In this document: one piece after another, positions 1 through 9,400 of the stretch | Numbering within the stretch: position 1 is the first letter of the stretch | Layout: every line of letters starts with the position of its first letter | Source of the DNA: JAJKIP01 sp040509055 | Lineage (GTDB): Bacteria > Bacteroidota > Bacteroidia > Chitinophagales > Chitinophagaceae | Direction of reading: 5' to 3' | NCBI GenBank assembly: GCA_040509055.1 | Contig: JBEVLT010000248.1 | Coordinates: 1-32,088, forward strand | Length of the DNA stretch: 32,088 bases | Position numbers and translations under genes: made by a program | Notes under the pieces: generated by a model | What the model was told of the DNA's origin: nothing | The model's input: the letters and a program-made list of their open reading frames with translations, nothing else | Database searches by the model: none

Positions 1-122
1 AGCTGGCAGGCTTTTTTCAGGTGCGGGATCAGTATCCCGTTGATGTTGTGCAGGAAGGCCCACAGGAAGAATAAGCTGGTGACGAGGATGAAGGGCAGCA
101 GGTAGCTTTGTTTGTTTTTCAT
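1..122 (-). CDS. Sugar MFS transporter, FucP-like (N-terminal fragment)
   Basis: Only the first 40 codons lie in the window; the gene runs off the left edge. The ATG is at 122-120. The start reads MKNKQSYLLPFILVTSLFFL, followed by WAFLHNINGILIPHLKKACQ. A short charged N-terminus, a hydrophobic first helix with FLWAF, then N-x-N-x-I-L-I-P-H-L-K is the usual beginning of the L-fucose/glucose/galactose:H+ symporter branch (FucP/GluP) of the major facilitator superfamily. It would import a monosaccharide across the inner membrane. It lies 94 bases downstream of the oxidoreductase gene on the same strand, so the two may be co-transcribed. The family call rests on the N-terminus only, and the substrate cannot be inferred. 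Confidence 0.75.
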   Translation of the reverse strand, partial: MKNKQSYLLPFILVTSLFFLWAFLHNINGILIPHLKKACQ

Positions 123-216
123 TGGCTTTGCAATCGGATATTGAACGGTTTTGAAATGGGAAGGTGCATTATTCAGGGTCGCCGACTATCCTGCACCTGC
201 CTGATAACGATCAAAA

Positions 217-1287
217 TTAATGCGGCAGGGGATATGACGATAATCCGATGGCTTTTCTTTCCCGGCTGCTGGCAAAAGCCGCTTCGATGATGCGGATCGT
301 GTGCAGGCCATCTGTAGCAGCTACCGGCATAGGCTGCTCATGACGCAGCGCCTGGTACACGCCTTCGTAATAATCGCCGTAGTTGCCGCGCAGGGAAGGC
401 AGTGTTTCTTTGATCACCGTTCCGTCCTTTTCCGTATGGAGCAGCCCGCGCCCGTTTTCCGGTTCCGTGCCCCAGTCATCACCGCCGGGCTGGTGGCCGG
501 CCTGCAGCTGCGCTTCCTGCACATCGGCACGGGGCTTCAGGAAGGAGCCTTTGGCGCCATGTACCACGAAGGAAGGCACGGCTTCGCGTACAAAATAGCC
601 AGATTTGAGCCGGACACGAAAGATTGGGTAATACAGCAGTATTTCAAAATAATCATCTACCTGCGATTGCGGCCTAGTGATGGCGAGATCGGCAAATACT
701 GCCTGCGGCACGCCAAAGAGGTGTAATGCCTGGTCGATGAGGTGTGGACCGAGGTCGTACAGGCAGCCGGCGCCGGGGCCGGGTGTCTCCTTGTGGGCTT
801 TGGGGCTCAGGGCGGGGTTATACCGGTCGTAGTGAAACTCGGCTTCCTTGATCTCGCCCAGCCAGCCTTCCTCCACGATCTTTTTTACGGTTTTATAATC
901 GCTGTCCCAGCGCCGGTTCTGGAATACGGAAAGCTGCACCTGTTGCTGCGCTGCCAGGGCCACCAGTTCTTCCGCCTGTGCTACGGTAGCGGTAAACGGC
1001 TTTTCCACAATGACGTGCTTGCCGGCCAGCAGGGCCTGTTTGGCATAGCCGTAGTGCGTATAGCTGGGCGTGTTGACGATCACGAGCTCAATGGCTGGGT
1101 CAGCCAGCAGGTCTTCGTAAGTACGAAAGGTTTTTACGTCCGGGTATAGGTCCTGTGCCAGGTTTTTGGAGCGTTCCCATACGCCGTAGAACCGGAAACC
1201 GGGATGCAGCGTGATAAAGGGGGCGTGGAAGACGCGGCCGCTCATGCCGAAGGAGCAGAGGGCGGTATGGATGGGAGTGGTGGCCAT
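217..1287 (-). CDS. Gfo/Idh/MocA family NAD(P)-dependent oxidoreductase
   Basis: A 356-residue soluble protein of normal length for the family. The N-terminal half is a Rossmann fold with a nucleotide-binding loop SFGMSGRVFHAPF at about residues 12-24. The family signature GKHVIVEKP follows, with the EKP at 95-97. The C-terminal half carries GAGCLYDLGPHLID (about 173-185), whose Asp178 and His182 fit the D-x-x-x-H catalytic pattern. Members oxidise or reduce sugars, inositols or sugar acids with NAD(P); no substrate can be assigned here. It precedes the FucP-like transporter on the same strand, which suggests uptake and oxidation of a sugar. An AT-rich stretch separates it from the pectin genes, so membership in that locus is uncertain. 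There is no signal peptide. Confidence 0.93.
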   Translation of the reverse strand: MATTPIHTALCSFGMSGRVFHAPFITLHPGFRFYGVWERSKNLAQDLYPDVKTFRTYEDLLADPAIELVIVNTPSYTHYGYAKQALLAGKHVIVEKPFTATVAQAEELVALAAQQQVQLSVFQNRRWDSDYKTVKKIVEEGWLGEIKEAEFHYDRYNPALSPKAHKETPGPGAGCLYDLGPHLIDQALHLFGVPQAVFADLAITRPQSQVDDYFEILLYYPIFRVRLKSGYFVREAVPSFVVHGAKGSFLKPRADVQEAQLQAGHQPGGDDWGTEPENGRGLLHTEKDGTVIKETLPSLRGNYGDYYEGVYQALRHEQPMPVAATDGLHTIRIIEAAFASSRERKAIGLSSYPLPH

Positions 1288-1412
1288 ATTTGGAATTGGA
1301 GATTAAAAATAGGCAATTCCCGGGCGATGGAATGACACAACCAATCATGAGAAATGGTTTACAAGGTTTTTTCCATAGCATAAGATAAATACTGCAGACC
1401 GAGCAGGTTTCA

Positions 1413-1420
1413 CAAATCTA
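1413..1420 (-). promoter_or_regulatory. Candidate -7 box (TAGATTTG) upstream of the oxidoreductase
   Basis: Read on the - strand this is TAGATTTG, a full match to the Bacteroidota -7 consensus TAnnTTTG. It lies about 125 bases before the ATG of the Gfo/Idh/MocA gene. No clear TTTG -33 element is seen at the usual distance, and a chance match in a region this size is possible. Confidence 0.25.
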
Positions 1421-1454
1421 TGGCTACATTACCCGATCACTCATGAAAGAAGTT

Positions 1455-1547
1455 TTACGGAGGAGCGATCTCATCTGAAAAAGTCATTATCACTACCTTG
1501 TCTTCCGGCGTATCGGCCAACATGATTATCGCACACCCAGTTTGCAT
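1455..1547 (-). other. 30-codon open frame directly after the orphan gene
   Basis: An ATG at 1547 opens a 30-residue frame (MQTGCAIIMLADTPEDKVVI, then MTFSDEIAPP) ending in TAA at 1457-1455. It lies in the same frame as the 1554-2075 gene, with only the TAA stop and two codons (ATA ACC) between them. It may be a small gene, the detached tail of a longer ancestral protein, or chance. The rest of the 1288-1553 gap holds only the possible -7 box at 1413-1420; nothing else is recognised there. Confidence 0.15.
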
Positions 1548-1553
1548 GGTTAT

Positions 1554-2075
1554 TTACTTATTCAATCCATGGTTTAATAAATACGCATCCAAATCGCTCT
1601 CCCAGGAAGGATCAGCATTCCAGAATTTTTGAACAATGCTATGGCTATGTGTGAAATTATTCATTACAAACGCGATACGGCTACTGATCAGCCGGCTATT
1701 GTTTTGATATGCCTCCGTCCAGGAAAAATCTCCATTTAAAACATTTCTTAGCCGGCTTTCAATCAGACGAAAAAAATGATGAACCTGAACATCAACATCC
1801 CAATCCGCAGACCTAAAGTTTTCTTTATCCGTTGGAAACAAGTATTCCAAGACGGAATATGCAGGATAGACAGCATTAGTATTTGTGCGTGGATTAATAA
1901 AAACACATCCTACTTCTCCAATATCATATGTAAATCGAATTATACAATATGGGTTTTCCAAATGCAAAGTGCTAAAACTGTCTGCAGATAAAAATTTAGG
2001 TTCGAATTGATACTTCTCAATAATTGGCTTAAACACAGTAATTATTTTTTCCTCAAACCCGGGGTACTTATACAT
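1554..2075 (-). CDS. Hypothetical protein (173 aa), AT-rich orphan
   Basis: I do not recognise this family. The product is a 173-residue soluble protein without signal peptide or membrane segment. It is rich in aromatic residues and Asn, with a mixed alpha/beta look; the N-terminus is MYKYPGFEEKIITVFKPIIE and the C-terminal part reads ESDLDAYLLNHGLNK. Base composition is clearly more AT-rich than the pectin genes on one side and the oxidoreductase on the other. It follows the esterase gene by 24 bases on the same strand, yet nothing in it suggests carbohydrate work. Small cytoplasmic acidic proteins of this look are often immunity or accessory-island proteins, but that is only a guess. The ATG at 2075 is the first in the frame. 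Confidence 0.65.
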   Translation of the reverse strand: MYKYPGFEEKIITVFKPIIEKYQFEPKFLSADSFSTLHLENPYCIIRFTYDIGEVGCVFINPRTNTNAVYPAYSVLEYLFPTDKENFRSADWDVDVQVHHFFRLIESRLRNVLNGDFSWTEAYQNNSRLISSRIAFVMNNFTHSHSIVQKFWNADPSWESDLDAYLLNHGLNK

Positions 2076-2099
2076 AGTATATGCTTAAAGTCACAGCAG

Positions 2100-3023
2100 C
2101 TATTTAAACCCCAGCGGCACCACCCACCCTGTCTCCTTCAGCCACAATTCCAGCAGTTCCAGCCAAAGATCGGTAGAACCAGGGTTTCCATCGAGGCGGA
2201 TGCCGTGGCCGCCCTGCGGAAAGATATGCAGGCTGGCATTCACTTTATTCTCCAGCAGCGCGGTGTAAAACGACAGGCTGTTCTGCACGTTGACCGTGCT
2301 ATCGTTCAGCGCATGCACGATAAAGGCCGGCGGCGTAGCCGGAGACACCTGCCGCTCATTCGAGTACAAGTCGATCATCGCCTGCGTGGTATCCGGGCCA
2401 AGGAAGTTGCGTTTGCTGCCCGGGTGCGCATAACGGCCCATCGTCACTACCGGCGACAGCAGGATCATGAAATCAGGACGTGAGCTATACGCATCCAGCG
2501 AATCACCGGCTGCCGCTACATCCGTAAAATGCGTGCCCAGCATGGTAGCCACATGCCCGCCCGCCGAGGTACCCATCACACCGATCTTATCGGGTTGGAT
2601 GTTCCATTTGCCTGCGTTGCCCCTGATCAGCCGCATGGCCCGCTGCGCATCCTGCAAGGGAGCCAGCTCCCGCTGCTGCAGGTCCTGCTGGTGCGGCAGC
2701 CGGTAGATCAGCACAAAAGCGCTTATACCGATGGTATTGTACCACCGCGCCAGGTTGAAGCCGTTGTACAAATGGGATAACCGCTCATAGCCGCCGCCCG
2801 GGCAGATCAGCACAGCCGTACCATTGTTCTCCTGCTTCGGTACCACGAAGGCATACATGCCCGGCGTGCCTACCCGCCAGATGCGTTCATTGTACAGCGT
2901 GTCTGTGACAGCCCTGCCGTTGAAATTCGGCTTTTTTCCTGCCGGCCATAACGGAATAAACTCCTGTGCCTGCACATAGCCGGCCAGGATCAGCAGCACC
3001 ATACTGCACCTTATTTTTTTCAT
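2100..3023 (-). CDS. Secreted alpha/beta-hydrolase esterase (acetylesterase-like)
   Basis: About 307 residues from the chosen start, MKKIRCSMVLLILAGYVQAQ, a signal peptide. The frame is open seven codons further (to 3044), but the ATG at 3023 overlaps the TGA of the upstream methylesterase as ATGA, which indicates translational coupling, and it begins the signal peptide properly. Hallmarks of the esterase/lipase fold are the oxyanion loop VLICPGGGYERLS, the nucleophile elbow GTSAGGHVA, an acid residue in HALNDSTVNV, and the catalytic His in FPQGGHGIRL. Relatives in Bacteroidota loci remove acetyl groups from xylan or pectin. With a CE8 and a CE12 enzyme next to it, pectin deacetylation is the likely job, but the substrate is inferred from context. 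It is the last PUL gene. Confidence 0.88.
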   Translation of the reverse strand: MKKIRCSMVLLILAGYVQAQEFIPLWPAGKKPNFNGRAVTDTLYNERIWRVGTPGMYAFVVPKQENNGTAVLICPGGGYERLSHLYNGFNLARWYNTIGISAFVLIYRLPHQQDLQQRELAPLQDAQRAMRLIRGNAGKWNIQPDKIGVMGTSAGGHVATMLGTHFTDVAAAGDSLDAYSSRPDFMILLSPVVTMGRYAHPGSKRNFLGPDTTQAMIDLYSNERQVSPATPPAFIVHALNDSTVNVQNSLSFYTALLENKVNASLHIFPQGGHGIRLDGNPGSTDLWLELLELWLKETGWVVPLGFK

Positions 3024-4048
3024 TTGTTGCTGGTTGAAGGCCATTCGAATGTTTTACCGGTCTGCCCGCGGTACCAGCCTGCTTCATCCGGCCGGCTCGC
3101 ATTCGCCCGGGCAAAGATGGTGTCCGGCACATACAGCCGGGCCTGCTGGTCGGTCAGTTGCCGGCTCCAGGCTACCCGTTTACCCGTGGCAGCTCCGGCG
3201 CCGGTATTTTTATACTCTGCATAAAAAGCCGTTTTCTCATTCTCCGGGTTGCTCCAGTTGTGCCAGCCTTCCGGGGCAATGGTTTCCGGCAGCTCGCACC
3301 GCAGGAATACCGTATTGGAATAAGCCCGCCAGGGGCGACCGAGATACACTTTCTTCACCGCCGAATCGGTGATGATGCGGCAATCGAGGAAAACAAAGCC
3401 GTACTTTTTCCCCTGCGGTGTATTGGCTGCCGTGATATAAGAGTTGGATTTGCAGCGGATGGTGCATCCCTGGAACAAGGCAGTAGCCGGCCCGAAGATA
3501 AAATCGGTAGTGCCTTCGATATAGCAATCGATAAACGACTGCCTGGAATTTTCGCCGGTCAGATACATCGTGTCCTGGTGGCCCAGGAACCGGCAGTTCT
3601 TGAATACCGCCATGTCTGCATCCACATGCAACGCCACGGCCTGTCCCACCGGTCCGGCAGAGTTGGCAAAAGTGATGTTCTGCGCCACAAAGCGGTTGCC
3701 CGAGATCTTTGCCGTGTAGGAAGTGAAGGTGTTGGTCCGTCCCCGGCCGGAATAATCGTTGAACGTGATGATCGTCTTTTCCACATCCTCACCGATAAAG
3801 GTCACGTCCGTATTGTCTGCCGGCAGCACGATCTTCTCATTGTACACCCCGTTTTTGATATACAGGGTAATGCGCGCCAGCGGGTAAGCACGCATGGCAT
3901 CGATGGCATCCTGGATGTATTTGTAATCGCCGCTGCCATCCTTAGCTACGGTAAATACGTATTTGTATTGCGCGGGATTGCTGGTTTGGGCAAGGCCTGC
4001 GCCGGCCATCAGGCACAGCATCACGGTAAAAAACAAGAGCTTCTTCAT
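3020..4048 (-). CDS. Pectin methylesterase, CE8
   Basis: A 342-residue secreted enzyme with a signal peptide (MKKLLFFTVMLCLMAGAGLA, cleavage near residue 20). The right-handed beta-helix carries the CE8 motifs in order: GQAVAL (Gln136), FLGHQDTMY (Gln158 and the acid/base Asp159), GTTDFIFG (nucleophile Asp182), and YLGRPWR (Arg238, Trp240). The enzyme hydrolyses methyl esters of galacturonate in homogalacturonan, freeing carboxylates for the calcium-dependent lyases nearby. It starts 116 bases after the CE12 gene and its stop overlaps the start of the esterase gene by four bases. A TATATTTG sequence upstream could serve as its own promoter. Length and motifs are typical and nothing is missing. 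Confidence 0.96.
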   Translation of the reverse strand: MKKLLFFTVMLCLMAGAGLAQTSNPAQYKYVFTVAKDGSGDYKYIQDAIDAMRAYPLARITLYIKNGVYNEKIVLPADNTDVTFIGEDVEKTIITFNDYSGRGRTNTFTSYTAKISGNRFVAQNITFANSAGPVGQAVALHVDADMAVFKNCRFLGHQDTMYLTGENSRQSFIDCYIEGTTDFIFGPATALFQGCTIRCKSNSYITAANTPQGKKYGFVFLDCRIITDSAVKKVYLGRPWRAYSNTVFLRCELPETIAPEGWHNWSNPENEKTAFYAEYKNTGAGAATGKRVAWSRQLTDQQARLYVPDTIFARANASRPDEAGWYRGQTGKTFEWPSTSNK

Positions 4049-4099
4049 CGGCTTTTGAATTGGATCAAATTATCGGGGTTTAACCTGCCTGTGGCATTT

Positions 4100-4107
4100 C
4101 AAATATA
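4100..4107 (-). promoter_or_regulatory. Candidate -7 box (TATATTTG) before the CE8 gene
   Basis: On the - strand this reads TATATTTG, a full TAnnTTTG match, 52 bases before the CE8 ATG. A TTTG lies upstream at 4125-4122, but the spacing of 14 bases is shorter than the usual 19 or so. It may drive the CE8-esterase pair separately from the genes above. Confidence 0.35.
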
Positions 4108-4164
4108 TGGACGCCGTAACGCAAATGAAGCGTGAAGGAAACCGGCCTGTCATGTTTCGATCGA

Positions 4165-4923
4165 TCACTTCGTCACCGGCACCACGATCCGGTCTGCCAG
4201 TTCCAGCTTCAGACTCCTGATGTCTGCCAGCACCAGCTCCGCGATCTTCCGGGCGCCCAGCTCACTGAAGTGGGTATCGTCCTGCTTGCCGGCAGGATAG
4301 TTCGGGTGTTCGCCGGGCGCAAGGTAATTAAACAGGTACCGTGACGCGTCCGGCCCCATCTGCTGGTACAGCGCCTTGCCTTTTTCCGCCAGGTCGATCA
4401 GGGGTACCTTTTCTTCTTTGGCTACGTCCCGCACGATCTGTGCATACACCGCATGTGTCTCCACGATATGGCCGGTACTGTCGAATTTACGGCGGGCTAC
4501 CGGTGTCAGCAATACCGGGCTCGCATGATGACTTCTTGTATCGGCAATGTATTTTTTCAGGTTGTTCCTGAAATCTTCTTCTTTGGTATAGGTCTTTTTT
4601 GTCGGCACTTCATCGTTGTGCCCGAACTGGATGAACACATAATCGCCTTCCTGCAGCTGGTTGACCACCGGAGTCCACAACCCTTCTTCCATAAAGGAAC
4701 GGGTGCTCCGCCCATTCCGCGCCCGGTTGTCAACGGTCACCGACGAATCGAAGAAATACACAAAGGGCATTCCCCAGCCATTTTCCGGGTAGGCTTTTAC
4801 ATCCTTGACCGACATGGTAGAGTCGCCGATCAGCCAGACCGTGATCTTCTTTTTGGCAGGCCTGGCGCCGGCCAGCACCAGCAACAGCGCAGCAGGCAGC
4901 AGACAGGATACCAGCTTCTTCAT
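4165..4923 (-). CDS. Rhamnogalacturonan acetylesterase, CE12 (SGNH/GDSL hydrolase)
   Basis: A 252-residue protein with a signal peptide (residues 1 to about 20, ending LLLVLAGA). SGNH blocks are in order: block I IGDSTM with Ser35, block II NGRSTRSF with Gly71, block III FGHNDE with Asn103, and block V DDTHFSELGA with Asp215/216 and His218. The pattern GDST at the N-terminus and D-x-H-F near the C-terminus matches rhamnogalacturonan acetylesterases, which remove acetyl groups from galacturonate in the rhamnogalacturonan I backbone. It starts five bases after the stop of the PL1 lipoprotein gene, so the two form a tight pair. It extends the locus from homogalacturonan to acetylated rhamnogalacturonan regions. 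Confidence 0.92.
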   Translation of the reverse strand: MKKLVSCLLPAALLLVLAGARPAKKKITVWLIGDSTMSVKDVKAYPENGWGMPFVYFFDSSVTVDNRARNGRSTRSFMEEGLWTPVVNQLQEGDYVFIQFGHNDEVPTKKTYTKEEDFRNNLKKYIADTRSHHASPVLLTPVARRKFDSTGHIVETHAVYAQIVRDVAKEEKVPLIDLAEKGKALYQQMGPDASRYLFNYLAPGEHPNYPAGKQDDTHFSELGARKIAELVLADIRSLKLELADRIVVPVTK

Positions 4924-4928
4924 CTTTA

Positions 4929-6362
4929 TTACTTATGGGTTGACACAAGGCTGTTGATATAAACCTCAACATTGGTGTACTGCTGATGAAGCGTATATGC
5001 AGCGGCATCGGCAGCATCACCGGCATTCAATTTATTCTTTTTCTCCCACTCGTCCGGCATGCCGTCCCGGTCCGTATCCGCAGGCGCAGGCAAAGCACGA
5101 AGAGCAGGCCAGGCACTCAGCGTGAGCTCATAGGCCGTACCATGCGGGAAGCCGCCCTGCACATCGATGAAACGACCGGTACGTGTACGCACTTCCTGTA
5201 CGATCCGCGCATCCAGAGTATCCCGCCGGTAGCTGGCCCCTGCCTGCCGCAAGACCGATTCGTAAGCATCTTTGGCTGCCTCTGTCGAAACAGGCACAAT
5301 GGCAAAAGCGGCATCGGCTATAACAGCTGCTTTTTCTGCATCCGTAGCATCCTTGTCCATTTTTACTCCCAGGCGATTATTCTGCGTCACATCCGGTGCA
5401 CCATCCACATAATTCCCATCTACATAAAACCGGCCGTATGGTATCGCCGGTTTTTCCCATTTGCCCGGGCTCACGATCCTGTACTGCGAGCTTTTGCTGG
5501 TAGAAGGCCCGTATTTATAATAATTATTCACCAGGTTATACTGTCCCCCTTCGCCGGCGTATACATTGTTGATACCCCAGTCATAAATAACATTATTCCG
5601 GTAATCCACGTTTTCCTCCGGGCTGTTGCGCGTGCCGTCAAACCGAGGGTTGCGGTTATTGCAATGCGCAAACAGGTTATGATGGGCAGACAGGTGACGA
5701 CCGCCCCAGATACCACCAAATCCATGATGTTCGTAATCCTTGTCCCCTTTCTCGAAATGATAGGAATAATTCAGTGGCTCCGCAATAATGTTCCACTGCA
5801 GGGTGGTGCTGTCGCCGGCATATACCGAACACACTTCGTCGGTGCTCCAGCTCATGCTGCAATGATCGATGATGATATGCTTCCTGCGAACACCGCCAAA
5901 GGCATCGTCGCTGCCATTACCATCTACCATACCGCCTTGCTGGTATTTGTCGCCCATTCGGAAACGCAGGTAGCGAACGATAATGTTATCGCCATTGAGG
6001 CTGACCGGCTGATCGGCCAGGCAGATACCATCGCCCGGAGCGGTTTGGCCCGCTACGGTCACATCGCTTTTAATAAGAAGCTTGGTTTCGAGGTGGATGG
6101 TGCCCGACAGGGCAAAGACAACGATCCGTTTGCCTTTGGCCTCCACAGCTTCCCGGAAACTGCCCGGGCCTTTGTCGTCCAGGTTGGTCACCACCATTAC
6201 TTTGCCACCCCTGCCGCCCGTGGTGTATTTACCAAATCCTTCGGCGCCGGGAAATGCGATGGCAACCGCTTCGCCACCCGGAGGGACGACTGTTTTATTT
6301 TGTGCGGCGCAGGAAGACAACCATGCACAGGCTGCCAGCAAAACGATCATTTTTGTTTTCAT
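4929..6362 (-). CDS. Pectate lyase, PL1, lipoprotein
   Basis: About 477 residues from the ATG at 6362. The frame is open upstream to 6398, but only the later start gives a clean signal, MKTKMIVLLAACAWLSSC, whose LSSC is a lipobox with Cys18. The protein is therefore probably lipid-anchored. The catalytic domain opens with AFPGAEGFGKYTTGGRGG and shows GTIHLETKLLIKSDVTVAGQ, the calcium-site region DGNGSDDAFGG and IIDHCSMSWSTDE, and RNPRFDG, which contains the likely catalytic Arg. Such enzymes cleave polygalacturonate by calcium-dependent beta-elimination. The C-terminus carries an Asp-rich loop (DTDRDGMPDEWEKKNKLNAG) followed by YTNVEVYINSLV. It follows a strong terminator behind the giant gene and is directly followed by the CE12 gene. 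Confidence 0.94.
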   Translation of the reverse strand: MKTKMIVLLAACAWLSSCAAQNKTVVPPGGEAVAIAFPGAEGFGKYTTGGRGGKVMVVTNLDDKGPGSFREAVEAKGKRIVVFALSGTIHLETKLLIKSDVTVAGQTAPGDGICLADQPVSLNGDNIIVRYLRFRMGDKYQQGGMVDGNGSDDAFGGVRRKHIIIDHCSMSWSTDEVCSVYAGDSTTLQWNIIAEPLNYSYHFEKGDKDYEHHGFGGIWGGRHLSAHHNLFAHCNNRNPRFDGTRNSPEENVDYRNNVIYDWGINNVYAGEGGQYNLVNNYYKYGPSTSKSSQYRIVSPGKWEKPAIPYGRFYVDGNYVDGAPDVTQNNRLGVKMDKDATDAEKAAVIADAAFAIVPVSTEAAKDAYESVLRQAGASYRRDTLDARIVQEVRTRTGRFIDVQGGFPHGTAYELTLSAWPALRALPAPADTDRDGMPDEWEKKNKLNAGDAADAAAYTLHQQYTNVEVYINSLVSTHK

Positions 6363-6435
6363 ATCGATACTTCTTCGTTTGCATAAGACGACGATCACCC
6401 GCTGTTCCTTTCACGGGCAGCGCCCCCTCTGTTTT

Positions 6436-6479
6436 AAAAAAACTGGTCTGCCCTCCTTTGACCAGGAATGGCAGACCAG
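6436..6479 (-). terminator. Rho-independent terminator after the giant PL1-CE8 gene
   Basis: On the - strand a perfect ten-base inverted repeat, CTGGTCTGCC...GGCAGACCAG (arms 6470-6479 and 6443-6452), is followed at once by seven T residues (6442-6436). It starts 16 bases after the stop codon at 6495. This is one of the clearest terminators in the window, and it lies inside the row of pectin genes. Confidence 0.88.
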
Positions 6480-6494
6480 CGGTAAGTTTCAACC

Positions 6495-9400
6495 TTAGTT
6501 CTTTATGAACTTCAGCAACACTTTCCTGTCGGCAAGCCTGTACTCCAGGTAATACAATCCCTGCGACAACTGCGAGATATTGATGCTCGTTTCTATCGTA
6601 TTCGGCTGCGTGCTGTACGTAGCCAGCGCCTGGCCGGAGGCATTATACAGGGTCAGCACCGCTTTTTCCAAGGTAATGGGATGCGCTACAAAAATGGTAC
6701 GGACCGCCGGCACGGGGTATACGCTGTATTCTTCGGCCACCCTTTTGTAACCGTTGAGCATGACATTAACCGTATCGGCATCGGTGCTGGCATGCACCAG
6801 CGTACCGGAGAACATACCGGTAACCGGCACATTCAGCCGTAACCGTACCGTAGTGGGAGCTACTGCTCCACTGACGCGTGGGAGGGTCAGCGAAGATGCC
6901 CAGTAAACCCCATCTCCCGACACCTGGAAAAGAGACGGCGCCGTGATCACGATATTACCGGTCAGATTGGTACCGGACACGGTGTAGCTCTGTACCGGGT
7001 TGGCGGTAGCCGTGGTTTGTTCAAAAGTGCCCAGGCTCTGCGTCACGATGATCTGCGGTTTGGGAATGGTGGAGCCGGTCAACGCGATGGTTTTGGTCAC
7101 GGCGCCATTGCTGACAGCGGTGATATTACCTGAATGAGCGCCCAGTGCCGCAGCATTCAGCCGCACGCTGACGGTAGCCGTGGCAACAGTACCCGAAGCC
7201 GGAGTGAGCACAACAGGCGCAGCAGACCAGCTGGCGCCTCCGTTGGTGGAAAATTCATAATCCGCCGGCGGGGTTACGGTGATCGTACCGGTAAGGCTGG
7301 CGCCGGATACGGTAAATGTCTGCGTGGCCGATGGCTTGCCCTGCACCTGCGTGAACGAGGCGGGTGTGCCCGTCAGGGTGATCAGCGGTGTGGGTATGGC
7401 ATTGCCGCTGACAGCAAGGTTAACCGCAGGGGCATTGGTGCTCGTATGGCTGATGTTACCCGAAGCAGGACCGGCCGCCGCAGCATTCATGCGAACAGAC
7501 ACAGTCGTAGCAGCCAGTGTACCTGCCGTGGGGGTCAGCACCAGCGGGGCTGCATTGGTAGCCCAGGTGCCGCCGCCGTTGCCCGATACCTCAAACCCGG
7601 CCGGAGGCGTGATGGTTACAGCCGCGCCAAGGTTGGCTCCGGCCACCGTATAGGTCTGCACAGCCGATGGCGTACCCACCGTATGCGAGAAAGCAGTCAG
7701 CGTACCCGTTACTGTGATCGAGGGCACAGGCACCGTGGTGCCATTTACATTCACGTTGACTGTAGCAGCGCCTGTGCTGGTATGCGCGATCGCACCGTTG
7801 TAAGTGCCCAGCGCCCCGGCATTCAGCCGTACCGATATGGTAGTGGTCGCCACCACACCGGCCGTATGTGTCAATACGATAGGCGATGCAGTGGTGCGCC
7901 AGGTTACGCCGCCGTCATTGGATATTTCATATCCGGCAGGCGGTGTGATCGTGATATTTTGCGTCAGTCCGGTACCGGCCACCGTATAGGTTTGTACGGC
8001 AGCGGGTGTGCCCAGTATTTGTGAAAAAGCAGTCAGCGTACCGGTGGTCGTGATCACCGAAGCAGCCTGGGTGGTACCCGACACCGCCACGTTCATAGTC
8101 GTAGCACCTGTGCTGGCATGAGTGATGTCGCCGCTGTAGTTAGCGGCAGTGGTTGCATTCAGCCGCACCGATATGGTGGTAGTGGCTACGGCGCCGCCGC
8201 TTTGTGCCAGTACCAGCGGAGAAGCATTGCTGAACCAGGTAGTACCGCCATTAGCGGATACCTCGTAATTGACCGGCGGTGTGATCGTAATGTTTTGCGT
8301 CAGCCCGGTACCGGCCACCGTGTACGTTTGTACTGCTGAAGGTGAGCCGATCGTTTGCGTAAAGCCCGTAAGTGTACCTGTCGTTGCGATAGCAGGCGAG
8401 GGACCTGCAGCGGGTGATACCAGCCCGATCACTTTTATGTCCTTCAGCATGGCGTAGCGGCCGGCCGTGCTGCTGCTGCAGCTGAAATACAAGCGGAAGG
8501 TCAATGCTTGTCCCGGTTGCAGGGTGACGCCGGCAGTACCGGCCACTTCCAGTTTGTATTGGTTGGTTGGTCCGCCCGTCTGGTTGGCCAGTGTGATGGA
8601 ATTGGCAAATCCGCCGGGTGATGTGCTTACATCCGCCGAGTCGCTGGTGAAATTGCTTTTCGAATACACCACGGCCAGTTTGGTACCGCTGGCGGTATTG
8701 TAAAAAGCGCTGGTGACAAGTATGGAGTCGACCCTGACGGAATAGCCGCTGGCGGCCGTTACGGTGAATTGCTCGTAAAACGTACGGTTCAGGTTGCCAC
8801 CCGGGCCTCCGGACCCTGTGCCCCACGAACCATCGCCATTGGACGTAGCGCCAAAGGCCTGGCCGAATTGGGGTGAGTAAGCCGGTATCGTAGCTACCGT
8901 GGTGCCATTGGACACATACAGCTTGTTGAAAGAAGGTGTGCTGGCTGTCACTCCCGCAGACCGCACATTGGCGCTGTCTGACCCGCTGAGGTTAAACGGC
9001 CAGTGCTGGACAAGCCCCTGCACAGCCTGGCTGGTTGATTTCCCGGTCACTTTCACATCTTTGAGCATGGCATAGCGGCCCGCGCTGCTGCTGCCGCAGC
9101 TGAAATAGAAGCGGAAGGTCAGGGTTTGCCCCGGGTGCAGGGTAATGCCTCCCAAGCCTGCGACGGATAAAGCATATTGCTGGGTGGGTCCAGCTGTCTG
9201 GTTCAGTAAGGCAATGGAATTGGCAAAACCACCCGGAATAGTGAATACATCAGAAGAGTCCGTAGTGAAATTGCTTTTGGAATAAACGACTGCCAGTTTG
9301 GTATTGCTGGAAGTGTTGTAAAAGGCGCTGGTGACATACAGCGAATCGACCATCACATCATAACCGCTGGTGGCTGTGACGGTGAATTGCTCGTAAAACG

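Noticed and set aside
4986..6386. 466-codon open frame on the + strand, antisense to a PL1 gene
   Set aside because: The opposite strand has an unmistakable pectate lyase; the + translation has no domain logic and is rich in His, Arg and Ile, as expected of a shadow of GC-rich coding sequence.
6745..8390. Possible CRISPR-like or satellite repeats
   Set aside because: The periodic signal is 320-330 bases long and in frame, and it comes from protein repeats; there are no short identical repeats with unique spacers.
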